Below are positions 12,421-22,450 of a DNA stretch of 64,000 nucleotides, one piece after another. A model generated the notes under the pieces. It was not told where the DNA came from. It searched no databases and saw only the letters and a list, made by a program, of their open reading frames with translations. Position numbers and translations under genes: made by a program. Within the stretch, counting starts at the first letter, position 1, and every line of letters starts with the position of its first letter. Location of the stretch: assembly GCA_944472135.2 (NCBI GenBank), contig OX235270.1, positions 118,807,842 through 118,871,841 of the forward strand, given 5' to 3'. This DNA comes from Trichobilharzia regenti. Its lineage: Eukaryota > Platyhelminthes > Trematoda > Strigeidida > Schistosomatidae.

Positions 12421-12645
12421 GTGCGTCGGTGGCACAGCGGTTAGGATGATCGCCGACTATGCACACGGTCCGGGGTTTGATCCCCGGCAGACGCACCCCT
12501 TTACCTCGCTAAGCCAGAAATAATGCTGGTAAAGAGAAAAGGTTGGGCATGAGGCTAGCAACCTCATTCTGTAAAATTAAACACAGCTACAGAAACTTCA
12601 AGCCACTAGCTTGAGGCCCTATGTTCCACTGGGAACGTGAAGTAA
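12421..12645 (+). repeat. tRNA-headed SINE, family 2
   Basis: The head GTGCGTCGGTGGCACAGCGG and GACGCACC acceptor strand are intact. The body runs from CTCGCTAAGCCAGAAATAAT to a tail ending ATGTTCCACTGGGAACG. It shares its head with family 1 but has a different body and tail. Confidence 0.85.
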
Positions 12646-12699
12646 AAAAAGTATACAGTTTGTATGCACGATCTCAAAGTCCTGTTGACAAATCACTAT

Positions 12700-13470
12700 G
12701 GTCAGTGCGTATTTAGTTATTCTAATCTGCAAAATTGCGTATATATTACAGTCATATTCGGCTACTTCGGCATGCATATACCAGTTCACTTGCGCTTGTG
12801 GAGATAATTCCACTAGCCATATAATGCGTTCGCTTGTAAAACGCGCTTGGGAACACTGTTCAGCCTGGATAACAAAGGGAGAACTTAGGTGTTTACATAG
12901 CTTGGTAACAGAACATCTGGTGAACAAAGGACACTCAGCTCCATTTGAATAGATCTTCATAGTCGTATACAATATCCAGTGAAACCTCTCAAAGGGAGTA
13001 AGATCTGGACACTCGAGCATAGCTAAGGCATCAGCGCCCCAAAAGTTCATACCTTCACTATGTATGCAAAAGCAATACGCCTAAACTTTGCCTTTGACAT
13101 GACCATTGCAAACAGTCATTTTTCTGAACAATGATTGTCCGATCACGCTTCTTATCCAAACTTCCTGTTTATTTTGTTATCATTACATTCTTAATCCCTA
13201 ACTGTAATCTTCTTACTTGTCATAATTTAACCCTTGACCCCGAATAGTTTTGGAACTTTCTCATTCGCCTACTATATATTCATGAATTTACAGTCGAGTT
13301 GATGACTTCGACGAAAAGAAAATTTTCTTCGCTGTAAGCGTCTGTTTAGTTTTTCACATAGCGTATTTTGTTGCTTGATGTTTAACTACGATTGTAGTCA
13401 CAATTCACACTATTTAAAATAATATCATATGTGTATATTCCATTGTACAGCGTAACAATAAATTTGTTGA
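12700..13470 (+). pseudogene. Penelope-like GIY-YIG remnant and 3' tail
   Basis: The plus-strand frame from 12698 encodes YQFTCACGDN, then a KRAWEH helix and an LVNKGH segment. This is the GIY-YIG fold of Penelope-like elements, with the second YIG-type motif eroded. A stop follows at 12950, and remnants continue in other frames to about 13050. The tail at 13200-13470 shares GGAACTTTCTCAT and GAAAAGAAAATTTTCTTCGC with 22330-22420, behind another Penelope fragment. Confidence 0.7.
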
Positions 13471-13479
13471 ATAGAATCT

Positions 13480-14330
13480 CTTCGCTGAATCACTTGTAAA
13501 TCCATCAGTATAGAAGAAACAAAAAAACACACAGTTAATCGTAATTTGAAGTAGTAATAAAGAAGATTTCCAACCCAGCCAGATAATATCGGTGTGATTA
13601 TCTTCCCTGCGGTTCGTAGTTCACTTGCAAAGTTTTCATTGCCTTCCAGGACAAATTCAATGTGATGTCATCTTTGAAAATTCTCCCTCTATCCTGGTGA
13701 CCATAACTTTGATTGCCTGTTTTTGGTTGGACACCAGTCAGTAACTAATGTAATGTGTCTAGTCCTATCTTTGGTGCAGGCTGAGTTCTATAAGTCAAGT
13801 TTGCAATGTGGCCGCTGCGTTACGTGGCTCGTCATCACGCTGCACTGTGAATTGTTGGTATTAGATGGTTGCATGTCCCTAGATCATGTCCAGGAAGACA
13901 ATGAAAGCTTCGCAGTTAAAATTTCCATTTCAGGGAACACAACAGTAATAAATGCTGTTCTTACTACAAGTGAAATTCAGAGGTCAGCACAAAAGACAAG
14001 TACTTTTGAAATAAGATAGTAATCAAATCTAAATTTAAACTATAATGCGTCACATAACGAAGGAAACACCAAGTTTATCGACTGAAAAAAGACGAATCGA
14101 ACTAACTGATTAATTAATTCATTCATGTTGACAGAACGCGAAGATTTTGATCTGAAGATAAACCTCATAGAATAAAAGTTGACTTTTCTTCAAAAATGTG
14201 TCTGTCTGATAGTTATTATCCAAAAAATTTCACAAGCCGACTTACAAAATGTTGTGATAATGAAAAGAATATCAACACAGATAAATGTGAAGTTATTGTG
14301 GTTGCTGGTGTCTAATGGTGGAACTCGGGA
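13480..14330. other. No recognisable gene
   Basis: Two plus-strand open frames (13723-14019 and 14179-14433) of 98 and 84 codons have no recognisable domain or signal peptide. They sit in repeat-rich DNA, and I do not call them genes. Confidence 0.4.
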
Positions 14331-14570
14331 TGTGAACCTCGTCGTATTCGTGACTTTTCAGATGGACACACTAGGGCTGTCACTGAAATACACAGCATTT
14401 CACACTGCACGGGAAGTGACTTCTTGGGCCTAGTGGGTAATCCGTTGTCGTTTGAAACGACAGTTGCACCACCCACTATCACTCACTGGGAATGCCACTA
14501 TATCCAGCTGACAAATTCCAAATAGGACGAAAAGCGCATTCCGGATTTCGCTGTTAGTCACCACCACCTA
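14331..14570 (+). repeat. Sm-alpha-like SINE remnant
   Basis: The 3' part holds a hammerhead-shaped motif (14502-14546). Upstream is a GGGCCTAGTGGGTAATCC stretch that may be the remains of a tRNA-like promoter. The hammerhead layout and AAATA stem-II loop resemble the Sm-alpha SINEs described in schistosomes. Assignment is by eye. Confidence 0.55.
14502..14546 (+). ncRNA. Degraded hammerhead ribozyme motif
   Basis: Stem I pairs ATCCAG (14502-14507) with a CCGGAT strand (14541-14546), with one mismatch. The core reads CTGACAA where active hammerheads have CUGANGA, so the G8 position is A. Stem II is ATTCC/GGAC with loop AAATA. The box after it is GAAA, followed by a small GCGC stem III. G8 is essential for catalysis, so this copy is probably inactive. 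Confidence 0.6.
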
Positions 14571-15348
14571 AAGCAACTTCGGGTTAATTTCTAGGCATCG
14601 TTTAACCGAGCAGTTCAGTCAAACATAATCAATCAAAAGAAAATGCTAAACTCACACGAGAAAAACAAAGAATACCACTACAGTAGCGAAAAGGCCAGTA
14701 TATTTATTCGGTTAGCCCACAAAAGCAAATGATGCGCCACAATGGATGAACAGATGACTAAACGTCTCTTATATAAGGGGACTTATGCGTTAATTTTAAT
14801 TATTCCTGCCTACAACAGCATTATTATTCTTTAATAATGGAAAGTGGACAGTTATCCATCAGAATTTACCCCATGATGGACAGTCAATTGATACTGTTTC
14901 TGTCGAAAAAGCCTATTGTCTTTGGCCAGTATTATTTATCATTCTATTTATTCGAAATTGTGTTCAACGTAACTTCACTGTTCTATATGAATATATTTTC
15001 CTAATCATCTGTGTGTATACTTCCAGTCAAGTCTCAGGACTGGGGAAAGAATGCATATGTTTTCTCTGACAAGTTGACAATCAATCGTAAACATATGAGT
15101 AATTGATTATTCTTAAACTATTCGATAGTTCTTCATTATAATAAAGGTTTTTGCATTTCCCAATGAAATAAAAACAAAATGATATCGTTTTTACTGACGT
15201 TTCGCTATTTGATGATAATAGCTTTATCAACGGGTAATCCAACACAGCTTCCAAGAGTAAGTCATAAGGAAAATACTAACAGTAATGATAATACTTAAAT
15301 CGTATTATAGAAATCAGATGTACTGCAACATTATTATTGGTATTTCTT
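14571..15348. other. No recognisable feature
   Basis: AT-rich DNA with no open frame worth calling and no match to the repeat families in this window. Confidence 0.4.
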
Positions 15349-16063
15349 TTAATTCCTGGTGGAACATAGGACTTCAGATGCACGTCTCCATTGCGTTCGG
15401 TTCTCTGCTAGATTTTTCACCTGGCTCCAAATCTGCCCACATGCTTTCATCTCCTCCTCACATGACCTCCTCCAAGTCACCCCACACTTGGACGACCAAC
15501 TCGCCGCCCACTTCTCTTTCGGGTTCCACTCGAACAATGGCTTGTCTAGTGATGTCACTCACTTGATGGTTTCCTCAGAGTATGGCCAGCCAATCCATCT
15601 CCATTTATTCCTGCCTACTTGTTGCACAATCGGTTTCTGGTTGGTTCGCTCCCAGATATCCCTCCCTGTTCTGAACTTTTCTGGCTATGTGATCTTGAGT
15701 TTTGAGCAAAGGCAGCTGTTGATGAATGTCTGTAGTTTGTTTGACGTGCTCTTTATGACGCGCTGGCCAACTCTCTGTTCCGTACAGTGAGTAGTACTGA
15801 CTTCACATTGAAGTTGAAGATCAGGATCTTATTTTCGATGCTGAGTACTGCTGATCTCCACACAGAATTCAGAGTAATGAAGGCTTGTCTTGCTTTGATA
15901 TCCTCGTCAGTTCCGCCTGTAGCTGAAACGATGCTTTCTTGGTAGGTGGGTAGGTAAAGGAGGTTATTTCTTTCAGGTTCCTCCCATTTATGCTGGCTGA
16001 TTGTTGTGTACTGCAACATAGGCTGTGTTTATCGACAATGCAGATATCTGACTGGTATTTCAC
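15349..16063 (-). pseudogene. RTE-like LINE, C-terminal fragment
   Basis: Minus-strand frames 16063-15753 and 15558-15349 give, in order, a TYPPTKKASF...DEDIKARQAF segment, an NVKSVLL strand and a C-terminal FEWNPKEKW...CGVTWRRSCEEE...NRTQWRRASEVLCSTRN block. This order (last palm segment, then a WNP...WRR...LC tail) is characteristic of RTE-clade LINEs such as schistosome SR2-type elements. Several frameshifts are present. Confidence 0.75.
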
Positions 16064-16408
16064 CTGACTAAGTAACAGAAATAGTAGATATTTCTACAAT
16101 ATCACTCGAAATTAATTGATTATTAAGTTAGACTGTTGTAAGCGCCACACAACAAATTTGTGAATAAATAAATCTTCAGTCTATCTTTTTATTAACTCCA
16201 TTTGTCACCACTTAATTTATTCTTTCTGATTGCTTGATCAAAATCATGCTTGATGAAGCTGAACCAGTCGACTTGACTTATATTATTTAGTAAATCAACT
16301 TATTTTCAACAATACACAGACAAATGCAGAATACATTTTTAAAAAAATTACTCTGAATCACATGTCTGCTTACGAATAACAAATGCCATTAAGGATCAAT
16401 TTATGGGT

Positions 16409-16410
<2 letters not shown>

Positions 16411-16449
<39 letters not shown>
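16411..16449. repeat. (TA)n microsatellite
   Basis: Nineteen or so uninterrupted TA dinucleotides. Confidence 0.95.
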
Positions 16450-16453
<4 letters not shown>

Positions 16454-16666
16454 GTATGCGCCTACGATGTTTTTCAGTTGAAACCTCAAAAAAGAAAAAA
16501 GGAGGCAATGTAATCGATTTTATTTATTCTCTTTTTTTAAAAACATCAAAGACTACAGAAACATATTGGTATCAATTTTTATCTTACAGTATTCCTGAAA
16601 AAAACAGACTTATGACTATCGAAAGTGATTTTAAAACGAAAGGTGAATTTTTTTCATTACCAGATT

Positions 16667-16832
16667 GATTCCACACCGTATTTTCGGTACAAGTATGGAA
16701 TCTTCAGCATGGATATCGGTAGCCCAAATTTTGCAGGCCGACCGTAGATATCAGGTGTGCGTCGGCAGGGGATCGAACCTCGGACCATATGCATGGTCGC
16801 CGAGAGTCCTAATCACTGTGACACCGATGCAC
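16667..16832 (-). repeat. tRNA-headed SINE, family 1, minus copy
   Basis: The minus strand reads head to tail from 16832 to 16667. The head carries GGTTCGATCCC (plus strand GGGGATCGAACC) and the tail ends in the GAATCTTCCATACTTGTACC segment. The duplicated segment A starts inside this SINE at 16765. The other copy of A has only the head, so this locus holds the complete SINE. Confidence 0.85.
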
Positions 16833-16929
16833 ATGCATCGAATCGTCACCGAACCATGGAAACTGAAAAAAGTTTTCTATTTTTGCTTTTTCCCCGAGTA
16901 CGTATGAATATCAAGCGTTGGTTTGCAAG

Positions 16930-17600
16930 GGTTTCATTGGTTACAGACAGAGAACCATTGGACAGCCTGGGAGTACTGGATAGCTATTTCATTCTAGTTT
17001 GGGACTCTTTATCAGTAGGCATCAGCCGACGTTCTAGCCCAGGACTTTCTGTTACAAGGTGAGCTCGTAGACCATTTAAACGCTGGGACCCTGTTGTGTA
17101 CTGGTCAAGAATTTAATAATCCTGACGCAAGAAAGACGGAAATCAGAAGACCACTAGGTTTGCGATGATACTTCTATTTTCCAAACACAAGAAGAATGAA
17201 AATATCACACAAGAGTGTGAGAGTAAAATATGAAGGTCCGAACAAGTGTGTGAGCGAATATTCAAAATGAACATATCAATAGACAGTCTTAACATGATTG
17301 GATAATTATAATGGAATATCGATCCATATATACATAGCAAAATATATCAGACCGTCAAACAAACACACGTATTATATGGATACAAATCACCAAGATCAGA
17401 CTGTCAACAAACACACATATTATATGGATACATATCACCAAGAACAGGCTGTCAAACAAAACACACATTATATGGCTACATATCAGACCCGATCCAGTGG
17501 CTCATACCTCCTGACTTCTTCCAATCCGTGAAATTTGAAGCGCAACCGACAGTTAATCACATAGGCCAGTGACTGTTTTCTTATCAGACTTCGTAGATCC
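16930..17600 (-). repeat. Hammerhead-like SINE, minus copy split by LTR
   Basis: The minus-strand SINE has its 3' part at 16930-17086 and its 5' part at 17491-17600. The LTR at 17092-17485 interrupts it. The uninterrupted version is at 37760-37995. The hammerhead region reads CTACTGATAAAGAGTCCC on the minus strand. Confidence 0.75.
17092..17485. mobile_element. Solo Gypsy LTR with 5-bp target duplication
   Basis: Begins TG and ends CA, flanked by GACCC at 17087-17091 and 17486-17490. Its start and body match the LTR at 51918-52249, including TCCTGACGCAAGAA and ATATCGATCCATATAT. The empty target exists once as GACCC at 37910-37914 in the other copy of segment A. Near its right end a unit of roughly 47-53 bp (CACACATATTATATGGATAC plus ATATCACCAAGA) is repeated about three times, where the 52-kb LTR has one. 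Confidence 0.92.
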
Positions 17601-17609
17601 GTGTAGATT

Positions 17610-17845
17610 AGCAGGAGTTGGGATTCACAGACCACTGGATCAGATCCTAGTGGTTGAATGGTCTACTTGTTTATCTTGTAGCCGGAAGGTCCTAACTACT
17701 AACTCCAATGGGTGCACACTAATAAGGAATTCAAAACTAGGACGAAACAACTATCCAGCGCTCTCAGGTTTCCCAATGGTTCTCTACCTAATGTCAACTC
17801 ATGATCAAACCTGTAACCAGTCAAACCTCCACAAACCAATGTGGA
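17610..17845 (+). repeat. Hammerhead-like SINE, plus copy
   Basis: Shows TGGTTGAATGGTCTAC, GTAGCCGGAAGGTCC, then AACTAGGACGAAACAAC and the terminal CTCCACAAACCAATG. It faces the minus copy just before it, so the two form a head-to-head pair. Confidence 0.75.
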
Positions 17846-17945
17846 TAAGATTGTATTTTGATAAATCACACAGTGTTGTACAGTAATGTTAACTGTTAAT
17901 GTTACTGTACAACACTGTGTGATTTATCAAAATACAATCTTATCC
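17843..17945. repeat. Near-perfect palindrome, 51-bp arms
   Basis: Arms 17843-17893 and 17895-17945 are complementary except at two positions near the centre. The arm sequence (TTTTGATAAATCACACAGTG, then TGTACAGTAAT) resembles 23515-23550. It may therefore be two inverted pieces of the Penelope-associated terminal repeat. Confidence 0.9.
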
Positions 17946-18771
17946 ATAATGGAGTTATGCTCTGCCGCATTGACCAAGTTTTATACTCCACAAACCAACA
18001 CTCGATAATTAATCTGATGCTCACTAGCTACTGGCTCTATACAGGAAGTTATCTGGAGTTCTGGTGAGAAATCGTAACCAACAGAGTCCACCAAGTCTGA
18101 TAAAAGAACAGTTTTTCGAATATTATTCGCTTTTCGTTGAATTCAACTGTTCTATTTATTTTCAATAGATACCCGATCAATGTTTGTGGCTAACCAGTAT
18201 TAGCTTTCGTTCCCTCGAATATATGATTTATTATTATTTATTCTTCGCATTCCCAATGGAATATACTGCCATGGCTGCACATCTCTCCACCATCATTTTC
18301 ATTTGGGCCTACAACTTCCTGAGGGCTCTCATTTCCTGCTCACATGGTGTTCTCATTGTCACCCTCGGATCTACACCCAACTAATCGTTTCACAACCCAG
18401 CTCCAATCGGCTGCCTGCCTGGCAAGTGGTGTCATTTGAAGCCCTCGTCATCGCCATTTTCTTCTGCATATGGGTTGAGAAATAGGTTTTCCAGCAGCTC
18501 ATCGCCAGAGTTCTTCGCAGTTTAATTTTTTCCAACTAGCCATCCAGTCTTCGGTACCGAACAAATTCAGTTGTTGATGGACTTTATGTGTCATTATTTA
18601 TAGTTCTTCATAATCAAAAGTAATCTGCTCATACTGAACTGAACCTACATTTTAAGTAGACTTGAACAAGCAACACTGCCACTCGGTCCTAAATTTAAAA
18701 TATGCTAGAACCGATTCAGAAATCCAGTTCGAGAAGCTACTTATTCGGGAATAGATATATACATGTATATA

Positions 18772-20693
18772 CATTTTACTAAACGGGTCAAAATGATACT
18801 GAAGACCAGTGAAGTAAGGCTTGAGATCAAATGATCCTCAAATAGATTTTTTCCGCCCCTCAACATTATTTCCAATACGGAAATTCCACTACAGTCGACC
18901 TTGTATGTCAAGGGAAGTGATGGTTATACACATGTCCTAGCCCTTTCATAACATATCAGAGCTCACCACCTAACACCGTGACCATTATCACGACTTGCTT
19001 CGCAAAACATAAGTGAGGGTTTCGTAGATTGGAAACCTTTCTAACTGTTTGCGTCCATGTTCCGTAGAACAGTTCCTTACGCCATAGTAGTTTCCCACTA
19101 TACATTATCTACATTCTATGGTGACACACTCCAAAATTATTTTCTGTATCGATTTCAACACTACTTCGCAAAGCCATACACTTCGGTGGCAAGCAACGAA
19201 AGCATATCCCAACTGATGTTAAATGGCAGTAAACAGTGTGGTAGCTGTCCGATTGATTCACCAAAAGCCGACACATTACTGGGTCAAAACTAAGGCGAAA
19301 TAAACCATCTGTATTCAGATAACTCCAATATATACCAGAGACAATAACTTACACTGTCATCAGTATGCTTAATCAAATATAAAAGGGCCGGGAGAAGTTC
19401 TCTGATAGCTGAAGCTGGTGGAGGCGGATCTTTGTTACGACACAAGTTAACCATGACCCAAGTGACATTGCGCAAGAAGTTAAGTGGTATGTTTGGTGTT
19501 AACAGCTTCAGCAGTGGCTTTATGACATCCAGTTGAATCACGTAGTCGCGTAAAACAGGACCGTCCCCAATAATGTTTCCCAGTGCCCAAACAGCTTGTT
19601 CACACACATTAGGATGTGAAGAAGACAGCAACTTGAGGAAGAGTGGAACAGCTCCCGCGTGAACCACAGCCAGGGTCTGTGAAGATGTACCAGATGCAAT
19701 ATTTGTTAACGCCCAAGCAGCCTCGAATTGAAGATTGGGACTGTAAAACACAGAAATACCAAACAAAGAGCAAATAAACTGTCTCAGGAAAGTCTAAAGT
19801 GCTTTGAAAATTGACCCTGTGATGAGGAGCTATGGATAAAGGACGCACTGTTGACCAGAGAAGTGCCACCGATAAACGAGTGGACATGTGTAGTTGCAAA
19901 GCTCTGAATGCCGACGATATTTTCATCACAATCAAGAATCATAGGTTATTGGAAATCTTCCTATCTGAATTACTTAGTGCAAGGACTTGAAGCAACACCT
20001 AAAACAACATTGCGAAGTGGAACTCCATGGTAACTACCTTTATTTGCCAAAAATACGAAAATACTGCAGTAAATTGTCCCTGCTAACATTGACTGACTGG
20101 CTACAACACAGAACTTTGCACCGATGGGCAGCAGTTCGAGTCGCCACACTCCATGTAGCACACAAAGCGAGAGAAGAAAGTAAACAGAAGTGAAAAATAG
20201 AGACAGTAAGCAGAGATATGACGCAAAAGGAATAGTAATATTGGAGAACAATATAGTTTTATTGAGTATTATAATTCACAAGGAGTGGATGCATCTGAGC
20301 CAGCCAATGAGAACGATTTTGAGCCATACCACCAATTGTCTCTAGTCATTGGCTTTTACCGTCCCGAAGACCACAACCAGGAAGCCTACACCATCCCACG
20401 TGACTCAAGCTAAATGTTGTGGATTTCATTGCTCTGCTAGTACATTACAAACATATCGGACAGAAGAGTAGCAAAACCCTAGTGCACACTCACATCTTGG
20501 GACACGTTTGGTCAAAGTCAGTGCCTATATTACTCCCGGAATCCTTGACAGCCTGCTGAACTCGTATGAAAAGTACTTAAAAGCAAAATCCTTAGTTGGT
20601 AATGGAAATGGCCGTATTTTTGAAAGTCGGCGAAATCGATCCAAGGGGACTTTGCCCCACCGTTTGTCGAAATAAATAAGAGGTACCTGGCAT
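18772..20693. repeat. Duplicated segment B, copy 1 (importin-alpha intron-exon-intron)
   Basis: Matches 34501-36422 at a constant offset of 15729, with no indel. I noticed no substitutions in the stretches compared, and all open frames are identical. In the other copy this segment is intron 3, exon 3 and part of intron 2 of importin alpha. Here no other importin exon flanks it. Confidence 0.95.
19353..19740 (-). pseudogene. Orphan copy of importin-alpha exon 3 (ARM repeats)
   Basis: A 388-nt copy of exon 3, encoding ARM repeats with the typical tryptophan-asparagine array ([37 protein letters not shown]). Both splice sites (AG before 19740, GTAAGT after 19353) are intact, and the frame is open. 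Exons 1, 2, 4, 5 and 6 are not nearby, so it cannot make importin alpha alone. It could be spliced into another transcript if one crosses it on the minus strand. A duplicated contig piece in the assembly is the main alternative. Confidence 0.9.
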
Positions 20694-21214
20694 ACCGCCT
20701 CGATATGTTTTCGACCCGTTTGGACAGACTAAGCCATGAAATGTTCGGTTTCCTGGGCGTAAAGTTGGTCAAATTGTTTCCATGCAGCTGCTAGATCTAT
20801 GTAAGATTTCAGAGGATTAGCATCTTGTGAAGTGGTCATAGTGAATTTATGAATCGGTATTATCTTTCAGTGTGCCTTATCATATGTTGCCTAGCACTCG
20901 GTGGTAAGAACCCCATGCACATAGAAGTCTCAGAACATATTCAAGTAACCATTTCGTAACCAGCCGGAAGAAGTCACGAAAGACTAATGTTTATCGTTTG
21001 GCAGATATTCAAGATGGAAATCAAATTGCTTGAATCAAGCAGCCGGGAAGTGATACTCTGCCACACTCCTAGAAGCATACGAAACTTTACTAAATATCAC
21101 TCTGTTTCATCTTATCCCTTTTTTGTCAGTGTTACTACGTTTTGTTTTCATTGTGTGATCGTTACTGGCGACGAATCAGAAAAGTGATGCTCCTAGTCTC
21201 TTAAACCTACACTA
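20694..21214. other. No recognisable feature
   Basis: Right flank of the duplicated segment. Short frames only. Confidence 0.4.
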
Positions 21215-22450
21215 TCCAGCATTGTTAGCATGGGGAGAACGCAAATTGATATACAGTTCGACAACAGAACATATGGTGATTTCTGGACATTCATCTCCAT
21301 TTGTAAAGTCCTTCAAAGTCATATACAAGATCCGATTCAACCTACCAAAGGAATAGCTCATGCACTGGCGATCCAAAAACTCAATTCTACTATTAGATGG
21401 TTGGAGGCAATAGGCAGGAAGCTTTGGACCTAGGTTTCGTGCTAGTTGGCACTCGTCAGCAAGGCGTATCTGCAAGCTACTGCCATATTTGATTGGATGA
21501 AGGATTTCATCGTGAGCTCACATTGGTTAGAGAACAACTGGGAAACGTGGGAGTACTGGACAGCTGTTTCGTCCTAGCTTGGGACGCTTCGGCAGTACGA
21601 ACCCACAGGGGTTCGAACCCAGGACCTTCTGGTTACAAGGCAAGCTCGTAGACCATTGAGCCACTGGGACCCGATCCAATGGCCAGCCCATGAATTCTCA
21701 CTTCTGCCAATTCACGACATAGCGCGAAAATTTCGCAGTCTTCTTCGATGAGTTACTGTCTCATCTTCAATTTGTTGTACCCTACTGGTCACGGCTTCCC
21801 ACTAGAACCCCAGGTCACTGCCTGAATACGGCCGGTCGCTGGTGAGCATCAGATTAATCTTCAAGTATTGGTTTTGTAGAGATTTTGTTTGATTGGATGG
21901 AGGATCTCATCGTGAGTTTGTCCAAAAGAAATACGTTCAACCATTGTCCCTACCGTGGTCATCATGAAGTCAGTCTCACCAATAATAATTATCTTATTAC
22001 CTTTCTTGTTCAACCTTCCTATTTATTTCTCCCATGTTCACCTTTTTTAAATCCCTACCTGTATTATTCGATCTGATTACCGTTTTCATCTTTATATTTC
22101 CGAACCTCCTACCCATTTCTTTAATACTACGTCCTTAACCCGTAGTTATACAAACTGACGAGTTTTCCAGTAATTATAATCCTATTTTTCTACTCGATCT
22201 TCCTGATTATTACACAGTGGAATTTTAATTTTGACCTGAAATATTTTTAGAATAGTACCACTACCTATCTTCTGTTCATTACACAGTAATTTTATTAGTC
22301 TGACTTCTGACTGGAAATAATTCTGGAACTTTCTCATACATATAATCTAAATACACGAATGTACAGCCTAGTCGGTGACTTCGTCGAAAAGAAAATTTTC
22401 TTCGCTGCAACCGTCATTTTAATAAATCGACACAACCAAATTCATAATGC
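21215..22450 (+). pseudogene. Penelope-like remnant with SINE insertion
   Basis: The plus strand at 21215-21425 resembles the end of the GIY-YIG region at 12900-13030. The shared order is a CTCCATTTG segment, a CATATACAAGATCCGATTCA segment and a GCGATCCAAAAACTC end, with frameshifts. After the SINE at 21517-21887 the tail resumes to about 22450. It shares GAAAAGAAAATTTTCTTCGC with 13310-13350. Confidence 0.6.
21517..21887 (-). repeat. Hammerhead-like SINE, isolated monomer with 29-bp target duplication
   Basis: Flanking direct repeats 21488-21516 and 21888-21916 (both starting TTTGATTGGATG and ending CATCGTGAG) differ at only two positions. They define a 371-bp insertion. The minus strand has the tRNA-like block with GGGTTCGAACCCC, then GTACTGCCGAAGCGTCCC, GGACGAAACAGCTGTC and CAGTACTCC. 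It is the clearest isolated monomer in the window. Confidence 0.9.

Larger units (their letters stand above)
16765..18746. repeat. Duplicated segment A, copy 1
   Basis: Matches 37589-39170 in the same orientation. Without the 394-bp LTR and one 5-bp target copy, its length is 1583 bp against 1582 bp. I see scattered substitutions, estimated by eye at about 1-2 percent. Contents: SINE head, a head-to-head SINE pair, a 51-bp-arm palindrome and an unidentified region with frames at 18184-18485. It ends at TTATTC, 26 bp before segment B copy 1. Confidence 0.9.

Noticed and set aside
12619..13050. 143-codon minus-strand frame
   Set aside because: Antisense of the Penelope GIY-YIG remnant on the plus strand, which has the recognisable motifs.
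13300..13350. GATGACTTCGACGAAAAG followed by a palindrome (also near 22375), considered as a minimal hammerhead
   Set aside because: The CUGANGA and GAAA boxes cannot be separated by a paired stem II in this sequence, so the fold does not work.
18184..18485. Two overlapping frames conserved between both copies of segment A
   Set aside because: Conservation follows from recent duplication, not selection; no recognisable domain in either frame.
19609..19935. Minus-strand 108-codon frame overlapping the importin exon copy
   Set aside because: An out-of-frame shadow of the exon and its intron; no domain.
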